From Gracilibacillus oryzae (GTDB lineage: Bacteria; Bacillota; Bacilli; Bacillales; Amphibacillaceae), in contig NZ_ML762455.1 of NCBI RefSeq assembly GCF_009498735.1, positions 1 to 42,997 on the forward strand: a DNA stretch of 42,997 nt. The letters run 5' to 3'. Below are positions 6,801 through 15,008 of the stretch, one piece after another; within the stretch, counting starts at the first letter, position 1; every line of letters starts with the position of its first letter. The notes under the pieces are model-generated. The model saw nothing but the letters and a program-made list of their open reading frames with translations, had not been told where the DNA came from and ran no database searches. Position numbers and translations under genes: made by a program.

Positions 6801-8153
6801 ATGGAGTTCGATACGGTCATGGTCAGCAGATTAATTACAGCGATGACGTTAATTTTTCATATTGTTTTCGCTACATTAGGTGTTGGTGTGCCATTATTTA
6901 TTTCATTAGCTGAACTTATCGGCATTAAAAAGAAGGACAATCACTACATCTTATTAGCCAAACGCTGGTCAAGAGGCTTTGTGATCACAGTAGCGATAGG
7001 TGTTGTTACAGGGACTGCCATTGCTTTACAACTTTCATTAGTCTGGCCGAATTTTATGCAGCTTGCAGGTAATGTGATTGCATTGCCACTGTTTATGGAA
7101 GTATTTGCATTCTTTTTTGAGGCGATCTTCCTGGGAATTTACTTATATACATGGGATCGCTTCAAAGGAAAGTATACACACTGGCTGATTTCCCTGCCAG
7201 TAGTATTTGGTGCAGGAATATCTGCCGTCTTTATCACCACAGTCAACTCTTTTATGAATTCTCCTGATGGTTTTACGATGGATAATGGAGAATTCGCAGC
7301 GGTTAATCCGATTGAAGCAATGTTAAATCCTTCAGCACCTACAAGAATTGCCCATGTCTTAGGTGGCTCCTACCTTACTGTTGCAGCCATACTGGCAACC
7401 ATTGCGGCAATTGCTTTATTACGGAAAAAGGGTGCTGCAAGTTATCATAAAAAAGCATTAAAAATGACCGTTGCTTCTATTTTTATTTTTAGTGTATTAA
7501 CTGCCATTGCTGGTGACTTATCTGCAAAATATTTAGCAGAACATCAGCCGGAGAAGTTAGCTGCTGCGGAATGGCACTTTGAAACAGAAGAGAATGCCGA
7601 TCTGGTGTTATTCGGCTGGTTGAATGAAGAGAATGAAGTGGTAGGTGAGATTCGTTTACCTGGTTTTCTCAGCTTTTTAGCTCATGGAAATTTTGCAAGT
7701 GAGGTAACAGGACTTGAAGCTACACCGGAAGACGAACGTCCACCGCTTTGGGTTCATTATATGTTTGATTTAATGGTTTCGATTGGCATGTTTCTCATTG
7801 GTATTTCACTTCTTTACTTGCTGTTAAGTAAATTTAAACGCTGGAACGTTCATAAAAACTGGATGCTTTGGCTCCTGGCAATCAGCGGTCCTCTTGCCAT
7901 GTTAGCTGTCGAGTTTGGCTGGGTTTACGCAGAAGTGGGCAGACAGCCGTGGATTTTAAGAGGATATATGACAGTGGATGAAGCAGCGACTTCTTCACCA
8001 TATATCGTGCATATGTTTTTTATGTTTTTACTGCTATATATTGTACTGGGTACACTGTTTGCCATCACCTTAAGGAAGTTATTTAAAGATAACCCTGCTG
8101 AAGTAGAATTAGAAAAGCATTACCCAGAGCTAAGGGAGGGGGAAACGAAATGA
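6801..8153 (+). CDS. cydA: Cytochrome bd ubiquinol oxidase subunit I (YthA / CIO type)
   Basis: A 450-residue integral membrane subunit of a bd-type quinol oxidase, which reduces O2 to water with quinol electrons. About nine hydrophobic helices are visible. Expected haem ligands are His20 in LIFHIVFATLGVG, the His in RIAHVLGGSY, and the Met in GPLAMLAVEFGW; the GRQPW signature follows. The Q-loop region after helix VI is short, and the N-terminal pattern (FATLGVGVPLF) resembles Bacillus YthA and the cyanide-insensitive branch more than B. subtilis CydA. GGGGAGG lies 8 nt before the ATG. A partial Rex-like sequence (right half TTCACAT near 6769) precedes the gene but its left half is poor. It is first gene of a four-gene operon. 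Confidence 0.92.
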   Translation: MEFDTVMVSRLITAMTLIFHIVFATLGVGVPLFISLAELIGIKKKDNHYILLAKRWSRGFVITVAIGVVTGTAIALQLSLVWPNFMQLAGNVIALPLFMEVFAFFFEAIFLGIYLYTWDRFKGKYTHWLISLPVVFGAGISAVFITTVNSFMNSPDGFTMDNGEFAAVNPIEAMLNPSAPTRIAHVLGGSYLTVAAILATIAAIALLRKKGAASYHKKALKMTVASIFIFSVLTAIAGDLSAKYLAEHQPEKLAAAEWHFETEENADLVLFGWLNEENEVVGEIRLPGFLSFLAHGNFASEVTGLEATPEDERPPLWVHYMFDLMVSIGMFLIGISLLYLLLSKFKRWNVHKNWMLWLLAISGPLAMLAVEFGWVYAEVGRQPWILRGYMTVDEAATSSPYIVHMFFMFLLLYIVLGTLFAITLRKLFKDNPAEVELEKHYPELREGETK

Positions 8154-9163
8154 GTTATGAACTAATCGGGATCTCTGTACTATGGCTGTTTTTGTATGGT
8201 TATATTATTGTCGCATCAGTTGACTTTGGTGCAGGTTTCTTTGCTTTTTATGCAAAAGTTACGAAACGGGAGCATGTCGTTAACAAACTGATTTCGAGGT
8301 ATCTGTCTCCTGTATGGGAAGTAACTAATGTATTTCTCGTCTTCTTTATTGTGGGGATTGTCGGCTTTTTCCCTGATACAGCCTATTACTACGGTTCTGC
8401 CTTACTGGTACCGGCAAGTTTTGCACTTGTACTGATTGCAATCCGCGGATCATTCTATGCATTTGAAAATTATGGATCTAAGCAAAGCAATGTTTATATG
8501 TTTCTGTACGGCGCAACAGGACTTCTGATTCCTGCAGCATTGTCTGTGGCCTTTACACTTTCAGAAGGTGGTTTTATATCAGAAGCGAATGGTGTTGTCT
8601 CATTGGATCACTGGAAACTATTCACTAGCGGATTAAATTGGAGCATTGTCGCTTTGGCGATTGTTTCTATCTTGTTCATTAGTGCCAGTTTTCTAACATA
8701 TTATGCATCTCGCGCGAATGATCAGCCGGCACTTCAATTAGTAAGAAAATGGGCACTATTCTGGGCAACCCCTACTATTATTATGGCACTTACAACAATG
8801 ATAGCATTAAGTCAAAATAATGAGCGCCATTATAATAATATGCTTGATCTATGGTGGATATTTGGTTTGTCTGTCGCCTTTTTCCTGCTATCTCTTGCAT
8901 TATTATATATGGGAAAAAATTACGGGCTAGCATTTATAGCTGTTATGCTGCAGTTTTTCTTCGCATTTTTTGGTTATGGAATGGCCCAGTATCCATACTT
9001 GCTGGATCCATACATTCATATCGCATCAAGTGTTACGAATGAATCAATGGCCATTGCTCTTATTGCAGCATTTATCGGGGGATTGTTAATGCTGGTTCCT
9101 TCCCTTATTCTGCTTATGCGGTTATTTTTATTCGATGCGGACTATGCTAAAGGAAAGAAGTAA
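8150..9163 (+). CDS. cydB: Cytochrome bd ubiquinol oxidase subunit II (YthB / CydB type)
   Basis: A 337-residue membrane protein, the second core subunit of the bd oxidase, stabilising the haem-bearing subunit I. It begins by ATGA overlap with subunit I and has a GGGAGGGGG ribosome site within that gene. Recognisable family sequence includes YIIVASVDFGAG near the N-terminus (the conserved FDGV/VDFG helix), then SPVWEVTNVFLVFF and GFFPDTAYYYG, which I recall as typical of YthB. Eight or so hydrophobic helices are visible. The overlap implies translational coupling and a 1:1 complex. Confidence 0.9.
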   Translation: MSYELIGISVLWLFLYGYIIVASVDFGAGFFAFYAKVTKREHVVNKLISRYLSPVWEVTNVFLVFFIVGIVGFFPDTAYYYGSALLVPASFALVLIAIRGSFYAFENYGSKQSNVYMFLYGATGLLIPAALSVAFTLSEGGFISEANGVVSLDHWKLFTSGLNWSIVALAIVSILFISASFLTYYASRANDQPALQLVRKWALFWATPTIIMALTTMIALSQNNERHYNNMLDLWWIFGLSVAFFLLSLALLYMGKNYGLAFIAVMLQFFFAFFGYGMAQYPYLLDPYIHIASSVTNESMAIALIAAFIGGLLMLVPSLILLMRLFLFDADYAKGKK

Positions 9164-9189
9164 ATTACTGCCGAAGGATGGAATAGTTT

Positions 9190-10923
9190 ATGGATAATAT
9201 TAAGCAAACAGTTTGGATGCATAAAAAGAGAATCTATCTTTTAGTAATTTTCACCTTCCTTTTTGGCATAGCCATTATTGCTCAGGCTTTTATGATGACA
9301 AAGGTTATTGATGGAGTTTTTTTGCACAATCAATCTTTTTCTGATATGATCCCGTGGCTTCTGGTCTTGTTATTCATCCTGCTGCTCAGGTTCGCAGCAG
9401 ATTATGTCAGTAAACGGATTGGTGTCTCCATTGCAACAGATGTCAAACGAAATGTCAGAAAAAAACTTCTGATTAAATATGCAAAAATAGATTTGCCACT
9501 TGCAGGAAGAGGACAAACGGGCAGAAAAGTCAGTATGCTGTTAGATGGTGTTGATGAGATGGACAGCTTTTACAGTCAGTTTATTCCCCAAGTGATGCAA
9601 AGTACATTTGCCCCATTGCTGATGCTGATCGTGATATTTACACAGCATATCAATTCAGGTCTTATCTTATTAGTTTCTGCCCCCTTTATCCCGATTTTTA
9701 TGATCATTATCGGGATAAAGACACAGAAAAAATCGGAGGAAAAATTAGATAAACTGGCATCATTCTCAGGTGCTTTCTTAGATATGCTGCGAGGGCTTGT
9801 CACTTTAAAGCTGTTTGGCCGGACAAAACAACAGCAGCATGAACTGGAAAAAAGCAGCCTGGGGTTTCGGGACACCACAATGGATATCTTAAAAGTTGCT
9901 TTTACACAGTCATTTGCTTTAGAACTCATTTCGATGCTTAGTATAGGGATTGTTGCGCTTGAACTGGCGATTCAGTTAATTATCTATGAGAGCATTTCTT
10001 TCTTCCCGGCTTTTGTGATTTTAATATTAGTGCCGGAATTTTTTACATCCTTAAAAGAACTTGGTACGACTTTTCACAATGGCAGAAGCAGCATGGGAGC
10101 TGCAGCAAAAGTACTGGAAGAGTTTGATGAGAAATCTGGCAATATTCATTATGGTAAAAAAGAATTACCTGTACTGTCCAACCCGCCAATCATCCAATTA
10201 GATAAACTTAGCTATCAGTTCCCGGCGAGTGAGTTTCAGCTGCAGGATATTGAGGCAACATTTTTACCTAAACAAAAAATTGCGATAGTTGGTGCAAGTG
10301 GAGCGGGAAAGTCAACTTTGCTTCAGCTGTTATCTGGAATGCTTCAGCCAGACAGTGGAAGAATAACGATTCAGAATGAGGATCTGCTTTACTATTCTCA
10401 AAGCTCATGGTTAGATCAGCTTGCCTATATTTCACAGCATCCTTATATTTTTTCAGGGACGATCCAGGAAAATATCCTGTTAGGTGTAACAAACAATGCT
10501 GACAAAAAAGCAGTTCAAAAAGCTGCAGAGTCAGCGGGGATTGCCCCATTAATTGAATCATTTGAAAAGGGATATGAAACAAGGATAGGAGAAGCTGGCA
10601 GAGGGTTATCGAGTGGGGAGAAACAGCGGATTTCTATTGCCCGTGCTTTTCTGAAGCAGCCGAGTGTTGTTCTATTGGACGAACCTACACGTGGCCTTGA
10701 TCTTGCGACAGAGAAGATATTACAGCAATCGATTCAGAAATTAAATGAAACAGCTACAGTGATCACCGTTGCCCATCGGCTGCACACAATCAAATCAGCT
10801 GATCAAATTTTATTCCTGGAAAATGGCCGGTTGTTAGGCAAAGGCACACACGAGAAACTGCTTGATACATTACCAAGTTACCGTAAAATGGTGACAATTC
10901 AGCAAGGAGGCAAAAAGGCATGA
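9190..10923 (+). CDS. cydD: Thiol reductant ABC exporter subunit CydD
   Basis: A 577-residue fused ABC half-transporter. An N-terminal six-helix transmembrane domain occupies about residues 1-310. The nucleotide-binding domain has Walker A GASGAGKST, signature LSSGEKQR, Walker B VVLLDEPTRG and the H-loop VAHRLHT. With CydC it forms a heterodimer that exports cysteine/glutathione-type thiols and is needed for cytochrome bd assembly. Gene order and the N-terminal sequence match the E. coli-style CydD; in B. subtilis naming the first gene of the pair is called cydC. It starts 26 nt after the oxidase genes with AAGGATG upstream. Confidence 0.88.
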   Translation: MDNIKQTVWMHKKRIYLLVIFTFLFGIAIIAQAFMMTKVIDGVFLHNQSFSDMIPWLLVLLFILLLRFAADYVSKRIGVSIATDVKRNVRKKLLIKYAKIDLPLAGRGQTGRKVSMLLDGVDEMDSFYSQFIPQVMQSTFAPLLMLIVIFTQHINSGLILLVSAPFIPIFMIIIGIKTQKKSEEKLDKLASFSGAFLDMLRGLVTLKLFGRTKQQQHELEKSSLGFRDTTMDILKVAFTQSFALELISMLSIGIVALELAIQLIIYESISFFPAFVILILVPEFFTSLKELGTTFHNGRSSMGAAAKVLEEFDEKSGNIHYGKKELPVLSNPPIIQLDKLSYQFPASEFQLQDIEATFLPKQKIAIVGASGAGKSTLLQLLSGMLQPDSGRITIQNEDLLYYSQSSWLDQLAYISQHPYIFSGTIQENILLGVTNNADKKAVQKAAESAGIAPLIESFEKGYETRIGEAGRGLSSGEKQRISIARAFLKQPSVVLLDEPTRGLDLATEKILQQSIQKLNETATVITVAHRLHTIKSADQILFLENGRLLGKGTHEKLLDTLPSYRKMVTIQQGGKKA

Positions 10924-12635
10924 GGAGTCTTCAAAAGATCATAAAACTTATGTTACTGGAAAAGAAAGATATCCTGCTGGCTATCATCTGCGGATTTGTT
11001 GCAGGTATCAGCAGTGTCGCCCTTTTCGCCGCAAGTGGTTATCTGATTTCGAAGGCTGCCTTAACACCTCCCTTTTATACTTTAATTATTCTTACATCAG
11101 CAGTGAAACTACTTGGTTTAATAAAAGCTGGTGCGAAATATGGAGAGCGTCTGTACTCGCACAGGGCAACCTTTACAATCTTAAGCAATTTAAGGATAAC
11201 CTTTTTCGAGAAATTAGAACCGCTTGTACCGCACCTTTTCCGCAAATACACTAGTGGTGATTTATTAGCCAGAATTGTTGGCGATGTGGAAAGCTTGCAG
11301 AATTTCTTCTTACGCGTGTTTTATCCACCGATTGTTTTATTGCTTGTATTTATTAGCACAGTTTTTTTCGCAAGCTTTTATTCTGCAGCAATTGCTGTAA
11401 TAATGCTTGTTGGCTTTCTATTGACAACAATTGCAATTCCTGCACTCTTCTACCTGAGACAAGCAAAGCTTAGCGGCAAGGTGAAGCAAGAACGGGGAGC
11501 ACTGTCGATTGAAGTCACCGAATTCATGTATGGCTTTCGTGATCTAAAACTTTTTCAGCAATTGCAGACAAAGGAAACTCAGCTTTTGGAACAATCGGAA
11601 ACCTATCTAAAGCAGCAGAAACAGGAAAATATCAACAAAGCGTACAGTCAATCAGTAAATGGCTTTATCACTTCGATAGTGAGCTGGTTTGTTTTAGCAG
11701 TTGGTGCATATCTGGTTGCAAATGGTGAATTGGACGGCATTTTTCTGGCGATGCTTGTGATGATTTCACTGACTGTTTTTGAGCCTGCTGCACCGATGGC
11801 AGTGTTTCCAATTTATATGGAAGAGAGCAAGAGTGCTGCCACCAGATTATATGATGTAGCAGAAGACCCTGATATACAAGCAGATGATGGCAAAATGCCG
11901 ATAGAATTATTAGACCGTGCTCCTGAAATCTCACTTCAGCAAATAAGCTTCAGTTATATGGGGGATTGGCGGGCAACCATTCCGGATTTGTCTTTAACCA
12001 TACCAGCTGGATCAAAAACAGCGCTTATTGGAGCCAGTGGTTCTGGTAAGTCAACATTGCTGCAGCTGATTCTTAAAATGCAGCAAGTACAAGTTGGGGA
12101 AATCCATTGGAATAATCAAAGCTTAGCAACAATTGATGCTGCAAGTATTTGGCAGCAGACAAAAGTTGTTTTACAGGAAAACCATCTTTTCTATGGAACA
12201 ATCCGTGATAATCTGTTACTTGCAGATAACCAACTGGATGACCAGCAAATGGAAAAGGCATTAGCAGAAGTGAATCTTGGTCATCTTGCACTTGATGCCA
12301 ATGTATCGGAAAATGGGGAAAACCTGTCTGGCGGCGAGAAGCAGCGTCTTGCAATTGCCAGAGCACTGTTGAAAAAGGGGAATCTCTGGATCTTAGATGA
12401 ACCAACATCTTCTTTAGATGCACAAACTGAGCAAATGATCTATCAACACATTTTTGAACAGGTCGATGGAGACACTCTGCTCCTGGTGAGTCACCGTTTG
12501 TATGGATTAGAAAAAATGGACCAGATTATTGTGATGGATCACGGCAATATTGTAGAGTCAGGCTCCTACTATGAGCTTATGGAAAAAAGGGGCTATTTTT
12601 ATCAGATGAAAATATTAGAAAGAAGTCTGCTGTGA
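10920..12635 (+). CDS. cydC: Thiol reductant ABC exporter subunit CydC
   Basis: A 571-residue partner ABC half-transporter overlapping cydD by ATGA, with GGAGG inside the end of cydD. The transmembrane domain (about 1-310) contains GYLISKAAL and the ERLYSHRATF stretch typical of CydC. The nucleotide-binding domain has Walker A GASGSGKST, signature LSGGEKQR, Walker B LWILDEPTSSLD and H-loop VSHRL. It completes the bd-oxidase operon and is followed within 40 nt by an intrinsic terminator. Subunit naming follows E. coli; Bacillus usage may invert C and D. Confidence 0.88.
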   Translation: MRSLQKIIKLMLLEKKDILLAIICGFVAGISSVALFAASGYLISKAALTPPFYTLIILTSAVKLLGLIKAGAKYGERLYSHRATFTILSNLRITFFEKLEPLVPHLFRKYTSGDLLARIVGDVESLQNFFLRVFYPPIVLLLVFISTVFFASFYSAAIAVIMLVGFLLTTIAIPALFYLRQAKLSGKVKQERGALSIEVTEFMYGFRDLKLFQQLQTKETQLLEQSETYLKQQKQENINKAYSQSVNGFITSIVSWFVLAVGAYLVANGELDGIFLAMLVMISLTVFEPAAPMAVFPIYMEESKSAATRLYDVAEDPDIQADDGKMPIELLDRAPEISLQQISFSYMGDWRATIPDLSLTIPAGSKTALIGASGSGKSTLLQLILKMQQVQVGEIHWNNQSLATIDAASIWQQTKVVLQENHLFYGTIRDNLLLADNQLDDQQMEKALAEVNLGHLALDANVSENGENLSGGEKQRLAIARALLKKGNLWILDEPTSSLDAQTEQMIYQHIFEQVDGDTLLLVSHRLYGLEKMDQIIVMDHGNIVESGSYYELMEKRGYFYQMKILERSLL

Positions 12636-12650
12636 AGCATATTGGAGAAG

Positions 12651-12674
12651 GGAGCTGTTGTCAGGCTCCTTTTT
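12651..12674 (+). terminator. Terminator of the cyd operon
   Basis: GGAGC and GCTCC arms with a 9-nt loop are followed directly by TTTTT, 15 nt after the CydC stop. Confidence 0.75.
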
Positions 12675-12733
12675 CGTTTTTCCACTTGGAGATAGTTTGT
12701 GCTTCTTTTATCCAGATAAAAGATACAAATTAT

Positions 12734-12762
12734 TTTAAACGTTTTCATATATGATGTATGAT
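12734..12762 (+). promoter_or_regulatory. Promoter of the LacI-family gene with overlapping cre-like site
   Basis: TTTAAA (12734-12739) and TATGAT (12757-12762) are 17 bp apart, a fair sigma-A promoter. TTTAAACGTTTTCA (12734-12747) overlaps the -35 element and matches the CcpA cre consensus perfectly in its right half and partly in its left. Either CcpA or the LacI protein itself could bind here. No copy of the TGTCAACC-type operator is found. Confidence 0.45.
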
Positions 12763-12797
12763 CAAATATATTAAAAGGAATGAAAAGGGGGCATAAT

Positions 12798-13769
12798 ATG
12801 ACAATTAAATTAAATGATGTGGCCAAAGTTGCTGGTGTATCGCCGACAACGGTATCCCGTGTAATAAATAATCGTGGGTATATCAGTGAAAAAACAAAAC
12901 AAAAAGTCGAGAATGCGATGAAGGAATTAAATTACTACCCAAATGATTTAGCTAGATCATTATATAAAAAAAGAACTAATTTAGTCGGACTAATTATTCC
13001 GGATATTTCAAATCCCTTCTATAGTGAGTTGGCGCTATGGATAGAAAGAACTTGCTCTGAAATGGGGTATAGAGTTATATTGTGTAATAGTCTTAGTCAG
13101 CCTGAGAAAGAAGAGGCTTATTCTATTATGCTAATTAGAAACCAAGTAGATGGAATAATTGTTTGTTCGTACAACCGGGGCATTGAAACTTATAAGAAAT
13201 CTCAACTCCCTATCATAGCTATCGACCATTATCTTTCTCCATCGATTCCAGTGGTCGGTTCTAATAATTATGAAGGAGGTAAGATGGCTGTAGAGCACCT
13301 AATTAATCGTGGATGTAAATCTATTATACATATTAATGGGCCTCAAGAATTAGAGACGCCAACTCAATTAAGAAGAGAAGCATATGAAGATCTTGTTAAA
13401 AACCCTGTAACGTATATAGTAAAAAGACCACTAGATGAAAGAGAAATCAGTTATACCGTGAGAAAAGTCTTTCAAGAACGTCCAGAAACAGATGGGATTT
13501 TCGCAAGCGATGACATGATTGCTGCGAAGTGCTTGCAAATTGCAGAAGAATTAAATATAGCTGTACCCAATCAATTAAAAATAGTAGGTTATGACGGAAC
13601 AAGTACAATAAGTCGATTACTACCACAATTAACTACAATCAAACAGCCAATAGAAGACATTGCAGTAACAGCTGTAAGGCATATGATGGAAATGATAAGC
13701 AATCCTGAAGAAACAAATTTTAACGAAGATTTCCTGCAACCGCAGATTATAATTAATAAAACGACTTAA
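12798..13769 (+). CDS. LacI-family transcriptional regulator of the fructan locus
   Basis: A 323-residue LacI/GalR regulator. Residues 1-50 are the helix-turn-helix plus hinge (LNDVAKVAGVSPTTVSRVIN, then YYPNDLARSL); residues about 60-320 are the periplasmic-binding-protein-like effector domain (VGLIIPDISNPFYSEL, DGIFASDDMIA, VGYDGT). The ATG at 12798 follows AAAGGGGG; an earlier in-frame ATG at 12780 lacks a site. It is next to the fructan genes and is the only LacI-type gene in the window, so it is the natural candidate to bind the two TGTCAACC palindromes at the levanase promoter 2 kb downstream. It resembles sucrose/fructose-responsive repressors; the effector sugar is inferred from context. 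Confidence 0.85.
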   Translation: MTIKLNDVAKVAGVSPTTVSRVINNRGYISEKTKQKVENAMKELNYYPNDLARSLYKKRTNLVGLIIPDISNPFYSELALWIERTCSEMGYRVILCNSLSQPEKEEAYSIMLIRNQVDGIIVCSYNRGIETYKKSQLPIIAIDHYLSPSIPVVGSNNYEGGKMAVEHLINRGCKSIIHINGPQELETPTQLRREAYEDLVKNPVTYIVKRPLDEREISYTVRKVFQERPETDGIFASDDMIAAKCLQIAEELNIAVPNQLKIVGYDGTSTISRLLPQLTTIKQPIEDIAVTAVRHMMEMISNPEETNFNEDFLQPQIIINKTT

Positions 13770-14003
13770 AAAGATTTCCGCATCTTATACTAAACATTAT
13801 GGAACATATGTATTTCTAAATTAATTAAATGAAAGTTATTTGTAATGACCATAATATCTTCGTTGAATTAAATGTTTGACAGAAATAGGTTTATTTAACA
13901 GTATTATAAAGTTCTTTATATGTTTACAGTACAATATATGTTATAAAAAAGACAAACTGTAGTTTGTATGGAACCTGTTTATAACTAGATAGGGGTTTGA
14001 CAG
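13770..14003 (+). other. Intergenic region with an ACAAACT/AGTTTGT palindrome
   Basis: AT-rich spacer after the regulator. The only structured element is ACAAACTGTAGTTTGT at 13952-13967, two 7-bp arms around GT. It could be an operator or small hairpin upstream of the broken membrane-protein gene. No ORF or terminator is evident. Confidence 0.35.
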
Positions 14004-14551
14004 ATGTTTCATTTATATCAGGTTTCTGGGCAAAGAAGCTGGGCCAAAGCCACTAAGTTAGAAAATAATTTCACATGGATTATTGGTTTTATTATCCCAT
14101 TCCTAGTTAAATTACTATTTTGTAATCTCAATCGGATTGGTGGCAATGGTTAATTATCGTGTTGTTATTTGTTGATATAGTAGGCGGGATAAGTGTAAAT
14201 GCGAAGAAAAACGGAAAAATGTGGTGGCATGATGAGGAAATAAATAAGTGGAAGCAGGTAAAATATTTGGTCATGCGCATCCATCCTTTTATCTTTCCAC
14301 TGATATTAATAGATTTCCCTTGGTATCATGCCATATTTTCGTATTTATACGTTATACTGGCTGGTATACTGATTCTCCATTTTCCTGAAAAAATTAAGAA
14401 ACCAACCTCATTAATTGTTTATGCGACCTCATTAATTTTAAATATTTACATTTTTTCACTTCCCAAAGAACTTGCTTGGTCCTTCCCTTTTTATTATTTC
14501 AAATTATTCCTATCTTATATGGACGTGGATCACCGGCTAAAAACCAAATGA
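14004..14551 (+). pseudogene. Frameshifted small integral membrane protein
   Basis: Two overlapping reading frames encode the halves of one membrane protein. From ATG 14004 the first frame reads MFHLYQVSGQRSWAKATKLE and runs into a hydrophobic segment, ending at 14153. The other frame, open from about 14126, continues with SDWWQWLIIVLLFVDIVGG, WWHDEEINKWKQ, several hydrophobic helices and a stop at 14551. The switch falls near 14120-14137 and needs a one-base change. The combined product would be about 180 residues. I do not recognise a named family. No slippery run is obvious at the junction, so a recent inactivating frameshift or a sequencing error is likelier than programmed frameshifting. 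Confidence 0.6.
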
Positions 14552-14834
14552 TTTATTGCAGGTGTTATATTTATTTTTGTAATTGAATCATATGGAAGCC
14601 GAGTAAATTTCGTTACAGTGCTAATTGTTTGTAATACCTCACTTCAAATATCGAGAAACACAAAGAAAATAAGTGGGATAACAGAAATAAGCATCCTAAT
14701 GCAAAAAAACAATGACCAAAATATGCTTATTTTAAAGTTGCCAGGGATACAGTCTTATAAAGCAAGAGTTTAAAAACCTACTGATTAGCAGTGATTTTGA
14801 AGCTGCTATTTAGATTAATAAATATAAATTAAAT
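14552..14834 (+). other. Intergenic region upstream of the levanase operators
   Basis: About 280 bp of AT-rich DNA between the broken membrane-protein gene and the levanase control region. No ORF, hairpin with a T-run or repeat stands out. Confidence 0.4.
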
Positions 14835-14856
14835 ATATGTCAACCGATTGACATAT
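14835..14856 (+). promoter_or_regulatory. LacI-type operator O1 overlapping the levanase -35 element
   Basis: ATATGTCAACCGATTGACAT plus AT is a 22-bp palindrome with one mismatched pair and the central CG step usual for LacI-family operators. It shares its core with O2. It covers the TTGACA -35 hexamer, so occupancy would block RNA polymerase. Confidence 0.8.
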
Positions 14857-14876
14857 GAAATCGCTTACTATATGAT
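14848..14876 (+). promoter_or_regulatory. Sigma-A promoter of the secreted levanase gene
   Basis: TTGACA (14848-14853), a 17-bp spacer and TATGAT (14871-14876) form a near-consensus sigma-A promoter. The predicted start of transcription is near 14883, giving a 5' leader of about 125 nt. Confidence 0.75.
14856..14869 (+). promoter_or_regulatory. cre-like CcpA site in the levanase promoter spacer
   Basis: TGAAATCGCTTACT matches the cre consensus TGWNANCGNTNNCA at all fixed positions but the last base. It occupies the -35/-10 spacer, the right place for carbon catabolite repression. Confidence 0.65.
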
Positions 14877-14920
14877 ATTAATCAGGGTATGGTAGGAATA
14901 TTTTGGATCTTAAAGTCTTT

Positions 14921-14940
14921 TATGTCAACCGGTTGACATA
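14921..14940 (+). promoter_or_regulatory. LacI-type operator O2 in the levanase leader
   Basis: TATGTCAACCGGTTGACATA is a perfect 20-bp palindrome with a central CG step. Its centre is about 85 bp (close to eight helical turns) from that of O1, a spacing compatible with looping by a tetramer or two cooperating dimers. Confidence 0.82.
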
Positions 14941-15008
14941 GCGGGAGAAGCTTAGAAGGACTGATTAATTAATCAAAGTTGAAAAAAATTTTGGGAGGCG
15001 ATTATTGT

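Noticed and set aside
14120-14140. Programmed frameshifting in the broken membrane-protein gene.
   Set aside because: No slippery heptamer with a following stem-loop is seen; simple mutation or a sequencing error explains the shift.
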